From NCBI RefSeq assembly GCF_910596095.1, contig NC_056550.1, positions 7,836,501 to 7,900,500 on the forward strand: 64,000 nucleotides of DNA, written 5' to 3'. The DNA is from Thunnus maccoyii. Lineage: Eukaryota; Chordata; Actinopteri; Scombriformes; Scombridae. Positions 11,414-23,600 of the stretch are shown piece by piece. The notes below the pieces were generated by a model, which did not search any database, had not been told where the DNA came from, and worked only from the letters and a program-made list of their open reading frames with translations. The translations under genes were made by a program, and so were the position numbers. Each line of letters begins with the position of its first letter. Position 1 is the stretch's first letter.

Positions 11414-11551
11414 CACAGAGAGAGCAGTTTACATCTATGTGACTCTTTTAACTTTTGTAAGAAATGTTTTTGTGTTTCAGTTTGTTTGATATTGCTCCTT
11501 CCTGTTGCCCTCTCTTCAGAAATGTTCAATGACTGCTGTAAATAATAGATA
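11413..11551 (-). pseudogene. GVIN last-exon 5' relic with its splice acceptor (unit 1)
   Basis: On the minus strand the segment aligns with the intron end and first about 100 bases of the GVIN giant exon (25510 down). It shares TATTATTTACAG at the acceptor, then TGAAGAG, then the exact block CAACAGGAAGGAGCAATATC. It breaks off where LINE fragment A begins. It is the stub of another, lost GVIN copy. Confidence 0.75.
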
Positions 11552-13994
11552 ACTAACCATTTACCGTATGTAAAACTGTCTTCGATATAGTTGCTATAGA
11601 CTCTCATTCAAAAACATTTTGAAACTTTCATGAAATTTAAACGTTTTTTTGTATCTCAGGAACGGAAGGTCGTAGGCGTTTGGGACCAAGACCAGCGTGT
11701 TCGGGGTACATGTAACCCCCCGCCCAACCTAGGTGTTGGTTTCAAGTCGCTATCACTTACTGTTCAGGAGTTATGAATTTTAACATATTTTTTGGCAGAG
11801 ATACAGAACTTTTAACGGAGACACTTTCTCATAACTCCCAGGCCGTAAGTGGTACAGCCACCAAATTTGATGTGTGTGATTGTCTCTTCCCACTGCCAAT
11901 GTGTGCCAAGTTTGGTGCCCCACTGTCTTCCTTTGATATAGATGCCACAGACTCCCTTTCAAAAACCTTTCGAAACTTTCACAAACATTTTTATGTATTG
12001 GGAATGGAAGTTTCCATGATCATCTCATTCTACTATTGGTTTTTCCTTACCGTGTGATAGTGTGTCTTTTCGATGTATCACTTTTTTAAGCCTATAAGCA
12101 AGCCTATTGCTGCTTCTGCTGCTAGCGATGCTGCTGCTAGCACATACATATGAGGTACCCTCCACAAGCACTGCTCCTGAACCCTCCACAAACACTGCCC
12201 CAAATCACTCTTCTCTTTATGGTTCAAAGAAGAAATTGACAGGCTAATTGATGCTAAAGAGTGAAATGCCTGTGCATGCGTTCACATAAACATGAAATGT
12301 ATCCTGTTAATTTCCACACTCCTTGTCACACTCTTTTTATTGCTTAATTTAACTTCTGTTTGTGTTTATATACTTTTCCTTTTGCTGCATCTGACTATTT
12401 TTCTGCTGCAACATCCTAATTTATCCATGGCAATGAATATGGTTTGATCTGGCCTACTCAATCTGAAGTGATGCTTCTCTACCAGCTACCGGTTACATGG
12501 AGTTCACTCAAACTAACTTTTAGGCTATCGCCAATATAGTCATCCAATTTCCCAACCATATTAGTTAGCAAACATGCTTCTAGCTAGCCCATGTCTGCAT
12601 TTCACACCCTTAATATCTGTGGCCTTTTATTTGTTTTTACAAATGCCAGGCATCAAATCAACACATATTTCTTTTTTACTCACCTTTTGCTCTTCCATTA
12701 ATGAAATGACTTCCTCTGGGACCCCTCAAACACGCAAAAACTTACTTAAATCCAACATTTTCAGTAAGTGTGTGGTTCCCCTTCTGCATGACGCAAAGTG
12801 ACTCTCTCAGTGAAGTTGGTTCCTTACAGGTACCCATACTTTTGACTTCATTCTCAGAATAACATTAAAGTCAGAATTCTGATATTAAATTCAGCAGCCC
12901 CATGCACCAGCTTTCTGTAAGTTCTCTCCTAAGTCAGGGTGTGAAGTCCACACTAAATGATATGTTGAAACTAGTTAGTTTGAAACTAAAGCTGTTTACG
13001 TTTGGTTGCACCACAGAGACGTAAGATTGATCTTGGCTACACTGGCGTTAAGTCCATACTAACCAAAATATTGTTGTAGAAAATGACGTTTTTATTTTCT
13101 GTGTCAATCAGGGAAAAGTACCATCCTTGATTCAGTGTTTATTACTGCGTTGTCAAAGTACATAAACAGGATGAAAACAGTCAGGCTGATAATCTGGGAC
13201 AAGGTTGTTGCCTTCCACAAATTAGGGCTTTCATATTTCATTAATACTAACCAAATAATAATGCTATTGCTATTTGTTAGGTTTATAGACTGCAACTTTG
13301 TCACGTTACATCTGTGGTGAGTACTTTTCATCATCATTGCTTTAGAATTTACAACATTATGATCCTCTCAGAAAATAAAGTACTTGTGTCACAAATCACT
13401 GTGTATATTGTTTTTAATGTTACATTACTTTATAGGTTAAAACCTGTCATGCTCATTAAGTGTGTGCAAAAAAAAGCTTGTGCCCAATTGTCTTTGTAAA
13501 CTTTGCTACGCAATACCGAAGACTTTAAACAGCTAAACGGCTATAATTAACAGCTAAAGAAGCTAACGTTCATCACCAAACCAACAAAAAGGTAACTAGG
13601 ACAAAGCATTATGATTAGATGCTTACTATCTTATAGCCTTGGTCTACAGCTAGTGAAAAATAACAACAGTAACATCAAGAGGTGAAACCGTCAACTACAA
13701 CACAGCTAATATAATGCTACCCTATTATTGAAATGCAATTGTAACGTTAAACACACATATAATGATAGCCCACACTGGCAAACTGTTATATATTAATAGT
13801 TGTTAATTAGAACGTTATCTGACCCCGCATATTTACTTGCCAGCACCGTAACTTCAGTGTCTAACCTTACAAGTTTAGTGCTAGTCCTATGAAATAGTGT
13901 AATACTATGTTGACGTTAGTTTGTATACTGTTTCAGGGATTTCATCATCCTGCTCTCAAAATATAAACAGAACAAAGAATTGTTGTAATCAAAA
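11552..13994. other. Non-coding spacer, unit 1
   Basis: No conserved protein motif was seen on either strand. Near 11640-12060 there are moderately GC-rich sentences (GGAACGGAAGGTCGTAGGCG) that look like part of an older dispersed repeat. Unit 2 has the same region with a 24-bp loss near 48590. Confidence 0.5.
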
Positions 13995-14720
13995 TTGAAC
14001 AACTTTCTAACCAATAAAAACAGACAACAAATATGGGAGGACATTACAGATGCCATAAATTCAAAAGGAGTGGAACACGGGGATGTGAAAGAAGTGAGGA
14101 AGAAGTGGAGCGACCTAAAAATTCAAGCAGTTGAGGACTTTCCACAAAATGTCCCAACAGGAGGTGGACCAAAGCCAGACATGGGGCCATACTCCTGACT
14201 AATTTTGGACATTGTTGGACAAGACTCCCTCTCAGTAATTGACATTTCATATGGGATTGAGAGTGGAACAGCAAAAGAAACTCCAGCACCGGTTTCATAA
14301 GCATCTCTCCCACCAACAGCAGCACTAGCCCTCCTTCTTACAGCTGAACAACCTCTGCCTCCACCTGCAGAAGTGTGGCTGCTTGAACCACCATTGCTCC
14401 AACCTTCAGAGCCCACATTTACTGGACCGGATATAGACAGTCAGCCTACACAGTCCCCTGAGGATAGGTCCAGCAGCCACCCACCACCAGCCAAGCATGC
14501 TAAACGCAACAGGAGGCCTCCTGCTCCTAGCACAGAAGAGGATGTTAACACACTAAGATGTCACCTGTTTACTGCTGAAATTGAGAAGCTCACACAGGAA
14601 ACACAAAAGATTCAAGCAGAAAAAGAAAAAAATGAGCTTGAAAAGATAAAATTAAACATAGAAATATTTACAATATTTACTACAAGAAGATCTAAAAGCA
14701 TTATTTTTAGACAGTAAAAG
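13995..14720 (+). pseudogene. Myb/SANT-like partner gene of a PIF/Harbinger transposon (unit 1)
   Basis: The plus-strand frame reads NNFLTNKNRQQIWEDITDAI then VRKKWSDLKIQA, the last two helices of the Myb/SANT-like domain used by Harbinger accessory proteins and their host relatives. A stop at 14196-14198 and another after APVS split it from a Pro-rich middle and a C-terminal coiled coil (14560-14670, EIEKLTQETQKIQAEKEKNE). A small insertion near 14670 shifts the end. Non-functional. Confidence 0.7.
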
Positions 14721-15459
14721 AATGAACAATTCTTATAATTCAGTCAACTGTTACTAACACTGTTGGATTGCAGGTAGAAAGAATGAAAAAGAAAAACATT
14801 AAGAAAAAAATATATAAATTTATTAGAATATTTATTATAGATTATTATATTAATTATATATTTTTTCAATTAGATTTTTAAATTATTAGGTATTGTTATT
14901 TACACATGCAGTTTCATATTTCAAATGTGTTTTATTTACAGTAGGCCTACTAAATACACTTACTGCAGTAGCAATTTGCCTATTCTTATGTGAGGCTTTT
15001 GATTTGCAGCTCATCCAAAGTCGGATGCAGTAAGGTAGGCCAGGACAGTGACTGCCTCAGTTGGCAGGGGGTCCTCATTGTCAAAGGGAATATCTATGTC
15101 ACCCTCATCATCTGCATTTTCTTCCTCCACCAGTGGTTAGGATTATCCACATTATTGCCATGTTGTGAAGGACAATGCAGGCATCGGCTACAGCTGCAGC
15201 TCTGTCAGGCTCCATTAAGATGCCTATATGAAAATACAGCTAAAAGTTACACTAGTGTTATTTTTCAAATTGACTAAAAGTACTTCAAGCCAGATCAATG
15301 CATCCATTGAAAACAATCAATCATGATCATAACTTTACCAACCATCAATTAGGCTATACTGGTAAGAATTTGTCTGCTTTTAACACTGATTTGTAAAATA
15401 TATAGCCAAAATAATGTAGGCAATGATTTTTGATTGAAACCTCTTTCCAAACAGGCCCA

Positions 15460-16077
15460 TCAGTTCTTCAGAACACCTGTGCACGTCTCCACCACATTTC
15501 TTGTCTTTGTGTGTGCTGAATTGTAGCGCTGCTCATGGACACTTGCTGGGTTTAGGTATGGGGTCATAAGCCATTTTATCAGGGGATATCCTGAGTCTCC
15601 CAGCAACCTCCCAGGGTATCTTCCTGCCTCAAAGTCTCTCCAAAGGCTAGACTGCTTGAGGATGACGCTGTCATGCTTTGCCCCTGGCCATTTGATCACA
15701 GCATTTGTAATAACAAGGTCAGCATCACGCACAACCTGTGCGCTGATTGAGTGGCATCCCTTCCTGTTCACAAAATCATTTCATTGTCTTTGGGTCCCTT
15801 GATTCTGATGTGGGTGCTATCTACACAGCCAAGTATGTCAGGGAAACTGTTAGAGCTTTTGACGGGTCATGTTTTGTTGCTCAGGCTGAGTTGGAAACTT
15901 AACATAGAAGTTTAAGCGCTGACATGATGATAGTGCGACTGATCTTATTGCTCTACATACAGTAGATTTATGCACTTGAATTGAATTACCAACCAGGTTT
16001 TGAAATATCTTATTGTTAGATACACTTGAAGGGAATGGTAGCAAAAACTCGCTTACATCCAAATGGCTGGATTCCAT
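15460..16077 (-). pseudogene. PIF/Harbinger (HARBI1-like, DDE_4) transposase relic (unit 1)
   Basis: The minus strand encodes the HTH-like VHKSTVCRAIRSVALS with CQRL and VKFP. Next come GCVDSTHIRIKGPKDNE (first catalytic Asp), KWPGAKHDS, LLGDSGYPL (second Asp) and RNVVE (Glu). A one-base loss after KDNE shifts the frame, and a TGA follows GVLKN, so the gene is dead. It is convergent with the SANT-like gene, as in Harbinger elements. I could not place the terminal repeats. Confidence 0.85.
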
Positions 16078-16654
16078 GGCTACTCCATAATTTGCTGAAC
16101 CATCTTTAACACAATAATCACAGATTGTTAGACAAAGCTAAGAATAGGGGTCCGTTTGTCATCCGTTCACTCAATTATTTAATTCAATCTGAACAAACTG
16201 TCTCACAGGGCTGATCAAGTAAGTCATCCTCCGCCACAGTGCTGGCAGACGTTGTAAGTTGTTGGTTTCTGAGGATTTCCTCCTGGTACTCAATAATTTT
16301 GTCCAGTTTCATGAGTACTTTCACTTGAAGGTCTGAAAAAAGATCTCTAATAACAAACAAAGAGTTGTTTATTAATTATTAATAGTAGCTAACTTAGATA
16401 TCTTTTCAGTTAGCTAGTCCAGCTAAAAAGTTAGCAGATGCTTATTCAATGGTAAGTTATTAGCAAGCTTAAATTAAGAAGTCAAAACCTTCTGAAATTA
16501 TGTTACCAGTATTCAACCACATTAAACACTGTTTGACCACAAGATCATGCACCTTAGCATTATAAATTCTTTCCAAGAGCTGGGTAAAATGCGGCTGTCT
16601 GCCTGTTCTGCTGCTTCTCCCTGGTCTGGTCTGATCAAAAAAACAAAAAAAGAA

Positions 16655-17960
16655 AAACAATTCGTGCACTTCTAACTATTTTTTTTCAACTTTACTGAGT
16701 AACTTCAATACATGGAGTATACATGTTCCATACAGTTTTTTGTTGTCAAAGTTGCTGTAAATATACTTCACAGTATAAAAATAATAACTGATATAAACGA
16801 AACGATATAAAAGAACTGAATAATATCAAATTAAATTGCACAACAAATAACAAAATGTAGGGAAATAAGAGTAACAAAAACAAAACAAAACTTTCAGGGT
16901 CTGCTAAATAACTGGAGTAAATTTAAAATGTCTAAATAATCTAATAGTCTTCAATAGTAGTCAAATATGTCATAAATCAGTATCTTTAAAAGTATAAAAG
17001 GAGGGTAATCTTTTAAGCCATATCATATTATGGTTATAATATTTTGCCTAGATATTAATCAATTTAATTATGTAGGTTTCATCTGCCAAGAATTTGGGAT
17101 TGTTAAAATAAATGAGTATTATATCAATCTTTGTTAGTATATCTTTGTCAACATTTTTTGAAAGGTTCTCTTGTAAATCAAACCAAAAAGAAGCATGAAA
17201 ACAGTCTACAAATACATGTTCAATAGTTTACCCTTCAGAAAAAAAGAATTTTATAGTAATTGTTCATTAATGTAATGCCACGCCAATTATCAATGATTAA
17301 AGGATCCATATTTGTTTTTGGAATTAAGGTTATTAGACCCTGTTTCACTGAATGAGGTAATTCTTCTTTACTTATGGCTTCAATGTATATAGCAAGCAGA
17401 ATTTTGCAATTTCGGTAGAAAATGCCATAACCCTAACCCATAGTCATTGTCAGAAACTGCAAATTTCCAGCACTATCCAAAAGATTTTTTATGACCTCAG
17501 GAAATTCCCTATTACATAATAGTAAACTACTAGATTTCCAATCATTGAAAACCCTTTTGTTATTTTGATTTGTAAGATTTAGTAGGATTTTTTTTATGAT
17601 CAGTCATTATAGCAGGCCAAATTTTTACTTCTGTGACCTATCTTTCAATATCCTTTGAAAGTAGCCAAAAGCCAGATCAAAGATCAGTTGGGTTATGATA
17701 TCTCTATATTTCCAGAAAGTTTGACCAGTGACAAAGCGAATAGGGTTGTTCTATCCATCTTTGGATCTTTAGGGGTGTCTGTCCAATTGTGTGACCATAC
17801 AATATTAAAGTCTACTCCCAAAAGAGTTGGATTGAAAGGTATTTATTTGTGAGGGAATTAAGAACGCCCTGTAGCTCCCCAATAAGGAACAGTTTAAAGA
17901 GTCCAAGTTATATCCGTAAATATTCCCCAGAAAGACAAAACAATCATGGGTAACTACTTT
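16655..17960 (-). mobile_element. L1-like LINE fragment B with internal deletion (unit 1)
   Basis: Minus-strand traces of the endonuclease domain (FVFLGNIYGYN near 17940, then TDH and NNKRVFNDWKSS near 17550) and of the ORF2 C-terminus (TIEHVFVDCFHASFWFDL near 17200) flank a gap at 17237/17238, where most of the RT seen in unit 2 is missing. The 3' end is like that of fragment A. Confidence 0.7.
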
Positions 17961-18149
17961 GATTCTGCTGACTGACTGTGAGTTCCAAATGACACCGCTC
18001 ACTCATGAGTGTACACAGCTTGAAAGCGGTCCATATCTGGAATGGTTTCGAGGTGGAGCGGCCCAGAGTCAGTTGCCATCTGGGTACTGGAATTACAAAC
18101 CAAAAGACCCAGACTCAGATTCTCTAAAGGTTTCACAAAATAGCCAATA

Positions 18150-18183
18150 GAGAACATTCAGGGAATGTTCCCTGAATGTTCTC
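18150..18183. repeat. Palindrome with 16-bp arms (GAGAACATTCAGGGAA)
   Basis: 34 bp with a two-base centre. Related words (AGAACCTTCAAGGAACATT) follow at 18210-18230. In unit 2 (54582-54615) one base differs. It is probably part of a GAAC/GTTC-rich minisatellite or a small element end. Confidence 0.75.
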
Positions 18184-20653
18184 CAAAGGTTTCTCAACGA
18201 TAACCTTTAGAGAACCTTCAAGGAACATTAGGGAGTTAAAATTAATACTAAATTGTGTTAAATGTTTGTTTATGAGTGAAATATTACATTTAAAACAAAA
18301 CAAAAATGAAAATCACTTCAATAAACAAAGCAAAGCAAAAATCTTGGCAGTATGCAGATTTTCATAATTACATTTGAACTCAATATAGATTTACTCCTCT
18401 GTTAGCTCAGTTTGCTGTTGCGTTCTGCTAGTATTTAGGACAGTGTGAGTAATGTGAACTTTCTTCATATACTGGTTATTAGCGCTAAAAATGTAAGTGT
18501 AGATGTGGATGTATAAAATGAAACACATGACATTTATTTTATAGACAATAAGTTCTCTATTGGTTGGATTATGTTACATGGTTTGTACAAGTTACATAAC
18601 AGCCTCCATATGGTGGAAGTACTGCTTCAATACCTTCAGATTGACAGTCTGCCACTATCTACATTTTTGATGAATGGATTCTGGGTGTATGGTTCTTGAT
18701 GCCATTTAAATAGAGAAAAAGTTATGAAGAAAAGATAATTTTTCTTACTATGAGGCTACACTGTGGGTCAACATTGTTTATATCAGCTTTATTTTAAGTG
18801 CAATGAATTTAAAAGCACATATATTGACTGGACCATGTACGGAAACACACTGATGTTCATAGTGCTGTTGGGAGGAACTATGGAGGAAACTCCAAACTCT
18901 GTTTCAGTCTGACAGACAGGACAAGCAAAGGAAATAATTCTGTTTGATGCAGAGAGCTTTCAGTACTTTAAAAAGAACCAAATGTATTCACTTTATAATT
19001 ACTTATGCATTTTTTATGCAGAGAAGACAGATGTGTTTGTGTTTGTGTTTGTGCTTGTGTAACATGTGTAACTGAAACTGAACTCTATATTTTATGTTTT
19101 CAATATAATTTTAGTCAGATGTCAAATTACAGTAATTATATTTTAGAATTTACCACTGCTTACTGGATAAAAGAAATATTCATACAGTCAAAGGTGATAC
19201 ACTTGATTATCTGAGGTTCAGCAGGTTTTTAGAGTAGCATCTAATGATACTATACAAAATACCTAATTGTGAAAAACACACTAGTAAACATATGAGTACT
19301 TACATGTGTTTATTGAGTCTTTGTCATTTGAAAAACACCAATCAAAAGAAACATGTTATTTCAGTAAATATGAAGCATTTATTTTTATCATGAGTTAAAT
19401 TCAACATGTGTTGTCACTGAATAGTCATTTAAAAAGATTTTCCTCACAAACACAACATTAATTGTGGATGTCATCATATTTAGGACAGAGCAGAAGACAG
19501 AGCAGAAAAACAACAAAACTCATTCATACGTGGATACAATAGCAGATTGGTTAAAATGAATTAACATAACATAGAACAATTTAAATTGAACACTTCAAAT
19601 ATTTTGGAAACATAAAGCATCCTTCATCTATTATGTTTGAAATGTTCTTTAAAATAAAACATTAAACTTAAAAGAAAGTTACAACAAAAACAAAAAACAG
19701 AAGATAATATTTGTTTGACATTATTTCAGATGTAATATTTAGATACGTATGTGTATAAGAAAAAATGTGGCTTCCATCCTGTCCTGTCTGACAACTCTAT
19801 ATTGATTAAACTTCTGTATTTTGTTGTAATATGTAACAGTTTCATCAATTCTCTCTCAACCCCTCTAAATCTATTAAAATATGCAAATTGAAAATGAATA
19901 TACAGCGATGATAATGTTTTGGATGTTGCAAGAGCTATCTGATGAGTTCAACATAATAACAAAGGTAAAATATGTCCATGATCATAATTCATTATGTTTC
20001 AGCTCAAATGTTTTGCACATTTCTTTGCTCCTGGAAACAAGTGTAACAAACAAAGTTCATGAATATTTAAAAAAAAAAAAAAAGAATGATTAAACAAAAA
20101 ACCAAGATATCCATTTTAGGATTTAGGCACATATCAGCATATAACCAATAAACAAAATATAAAACAAAAAAGCTGAAATACATAAATGAAAATGGTTGTG
20201 TCAATCATGACACCTTGGTGAGATTTTTATACTTCAGTAATATGTACGTTGTTTCTGACAATGTTTGTGCATCCTATAAAACAATAATGCAATAGGAAGC
20301 TTTGTCTTATCACATTTTCCCTTTAACCCATTGTTGCTCAGAAACACATCTTCTAAATTTCCTTTCTTGGAAAATGCTGTCATTTCCAGATATTCTCACT
20401 ACAGATGTAACCAACGTTGTAGATATGAATTATGACTATTGTTCTTTTGTGCTCTTTTTGCTTATTTTTTCACTTCAACCAAGAAACCAAGTGTTTCTTT
20501 AAAAGTCAAATCACCATCTATATTCTATGTCACAGTCAGAGTCAACTGTCAATTATAAAGTCAGCATAAATCTGAAAACGCTGTTTTGTAGTACTTTGGT
20601 TCATTAAAACAAAACATTATCAGAATGTTCAGCAAGGTTGTAGTTGTGTTGGC
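18184..20653. other. 3' flank of the GVIN gene, unit 1
   Basis: AT-rich, with TGTTTG-type short repeats at about 19033-19056 (fewer in unit 2). AATAAA-type signals in the minus direction occur near 19308-19313 and 19378-19383, so the 3' UTR may exceed 1 kb. No ORF with recognisable content. Confidence 0.45.
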
Positions 20654-23600
20654 TCACTCACACATTTCATCCAGACTTTTAATAGCTTCTTTTTTAGAGT
20701 GCCTTCTCCACTCTTTGGGAATTTCACCAAAGCCCTGGAATTTTAAGTTATAGTGGTCTTCCAGCTGCTTTTGAAATCGACATACAAACCATTTCCAATA
20801 TGTCAGCTTAGACTCATCAGCGGTAATTCTCCAGTTAGCATATTTTGGGCCACCAGTTCGGTACAGTTTAAAGGGAATGGTCTTTTCTGAATCACGATGA
20901 GGGTAAAAACTGTGATCACTTGCAACTTCTGTTGTGCAGAAATTGATGCACATCTCCACTGTGCCTCTATAGTGCAATCCATTGATTGCAGAGGGTCGAT
21001 GGAAAGGCACGCTGTGATCGTCAGGACTGTGATTTTCCAGGGTGTTGGTACAAACAGCTGCACAGAATGGACACGTTACCCAGCAGCAGTTACACAGCTG
21101 ATCGATGAGGATTTGATCTGGCTTCAGCCTGAATTCTTTCATCTTACCCAATGAGACGCTGCTCATCTCGTCAATGATGGATGCAAGTCCTTTCTCTATC
21201 TCTTCTTTAAGAAAGTCAAATTTGTTTATGTCACTGAAATTTTGAGCACAAATGGTGTTGAATGTTAGCTCATCATTAAGCAAACTGGAAAATTTCTTCA
21301 GCCACATGTCTGTGTCTCCTCTCTGAGCTTTGACTTTCTCTGTTGCAGTGAACAAAGCTTGACTCACAAGTTTATTGATGTCGTCAACATTTTTCTTGAG
21401 TATATTCAGTGCTTTATCTTTGTGTTTTCTGAAGATGTATTTCTTTACTTCCTTTCCTATGAAATTTTCTGCTCGGTTCCTTGGATGTCGGATGTAGTTG
21501 ATGTAACTATCAAAGTCTTCTTTCTCTGCCAGTGACTTCAACACATATTTCTCCAAGTTTAACCTGTTCCCATTGAATGCTGGGACACTGCACCTCATCT
21601 CTCCAGCGAGGTCAATGGCGGTCTTGTTACAGACAGCTTCAACAGTGGAAACCTTCAGTTTTTCACAGATCATTTCTCCAAGCACAACAGCAGATGAGTT
21701 TCCTTTGCAGAAGCTTTTGAAGATGTTGTAATATTGTATTTTTTTGCTTTTCACAAAAGTTACAGCATCATTGTTCATTTTGAATTTGTTGTGGGACTCT
21801 GAAATCCAATTCCCTGCCATGTCAAACACATACAGTAAGAGATCAATTGTAAACTCCTTCTTTAGGGCATATTTCCTGTTTGATTCAAATTCCGTCACTT
21901 TTTCTTTGACATTTTTGGCCACCTCTTGCAAGTAAGTTGGACTGTAGCCTCTTGTAGCTACAGGTTTGCTCTTAATTGCATGAAGGGACTGTTGTTCAAC
22001 ATCTTCAATGAGGGATCTGATCAGCACTTGTTCTTCATATGGAAAATCTCCTCTTGGTTTAAGTGCTTCTTTTTGTCGTATTGACCGAAATCCAAATAAT
22101 TTTTTAACAGACACCCAGGTAGTTGTCAATATTCCTTGCCCTTTTGTGTTCCTGTTTTCCCTCCTACTGTCTTCGGATTGTTGGCTTTTGTTGCAGAGCT
22201 CTTGGTGCTTGTTCAGGGTAACATAGTCAAAATAATCCCCAATCATTGATATGTCTTTGTAGCTCTCACAACTCTTTGAATCATCGATAAGAGACCATTC
22301 AATACCAAGCTCCTGCAGGATGGACATTTGTTCTTGTTCCAGGTTGATGTCCTCAATAGGTTTAGTGTCTCCAGTTAATTCAGTAATCCAGCCACTCCAA
22401 ACAGAGTCAAACTGTTTTTCAAGTTCCTCTTCATCTTTGGCCTTGTCTTTTAACTCATGAGCGAGTTCTTTGCTCTTTTGTAGCAGCATCTTTTCAAACT
22501 CTGTCTTCTTGTCATCTAGCTTTTTACAGGCATTCTTCTGCTGGATGACCTCATCCAGTTTTCTTTTAACTCCTCTCACCTGATCATCATGGAACTCTTT
22601 GATTTTGGTTTCAAATCGGCCTCGCCACTGAACCAACATTTCTTTGTCTCTGTCATCATCAAAGTACACTTTCATATCTTTTTTGATTTCTTCATATGTT
22701 TCACTCATTTCTTTAAAAAGATAACCAAGGTCAACTTTGTCAAGTTTTCCATTTTCAATTCTGTTATAAAGCTGGTTCTCAATAGTCAACATGTTGCTCC
22801 TCAGGGCCCAGGTCCAGTTCCCATACTGGACCTCAAGTTTTCTGTACACTGCAATTTCAAGTGTGTTTTTGAAGCTGAAAACAAAGTTTTCTTTCAGAAG
22901 AGCATTCCACAGGTCCTTTATGTTGCTTTTGAACTGTGAAAGAGTTGTCCCTTTAGACTGTGAAGCTTTAGAGAGGATGATGTTCTTTAAATCCTGGATG
23001 CTCTCACTATAACCTGGATTTGGAGGAGCCATTGGTGGACTTCCCTCCCACAGTTGGGCAAAGTATTTCACATCTTTTTGCACATCAAATGCGATGACAT
23101 CATTGAAGCACTCAGCATCACAAACCTCCTCTTTGGCAGCTAGTTTAGTCATCTGGTCCAATTTTTCTTGCAGTCGTCTCTTTCCATCCATGTTTTTCTC
23201 TGCAGCTGCAATATCTGTAACATTCTGGTGAACAAACACACAACTTGGAGAAAGTTTAACTCTCTTCATCCTCATGAAAGCCTGAACAACAATCTGCAGG
23301 ACATCTTGTATTTCAGCTGGATTCTCTCCAAAGATGTTGATCAATGTCATGTTTCCCAGACCAACGACAAATGTCGCCAGTTCATTGTCGTGGTGAAGAG
23401 TGGCGTTACCTGCCAACTCAAGAGCACGCAGTCCTTCAGTGTCCACCACTAGAACATAGTCAAACTGAAAGTCTTTCTTCATCTCCTCTGACACTTTGAC
23501 CAGCTGCATGAAGGCACCCTTGGTGCACCTGCCAGCACTTACTGCAAACTGTAATCCAAACATGGCATTGAGCATGGTTGATTTTCCACTGCTTTGTACA

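Noticed and set aside
11773-12057. 94-codon plus-strand ORF, also at 47665-47949
   Set aside because: Conserved between units only as expected from recent duplication. It has no recognisable domain and probably belongs to an old repeat.
16469-16669. Minus-strand ORF with RTGRQPHFTQLLERIYNAK
   Set aside because: It looks protein-like and might be an exon, but I could not link it in phase to any neighbour or family, so I do not call it.
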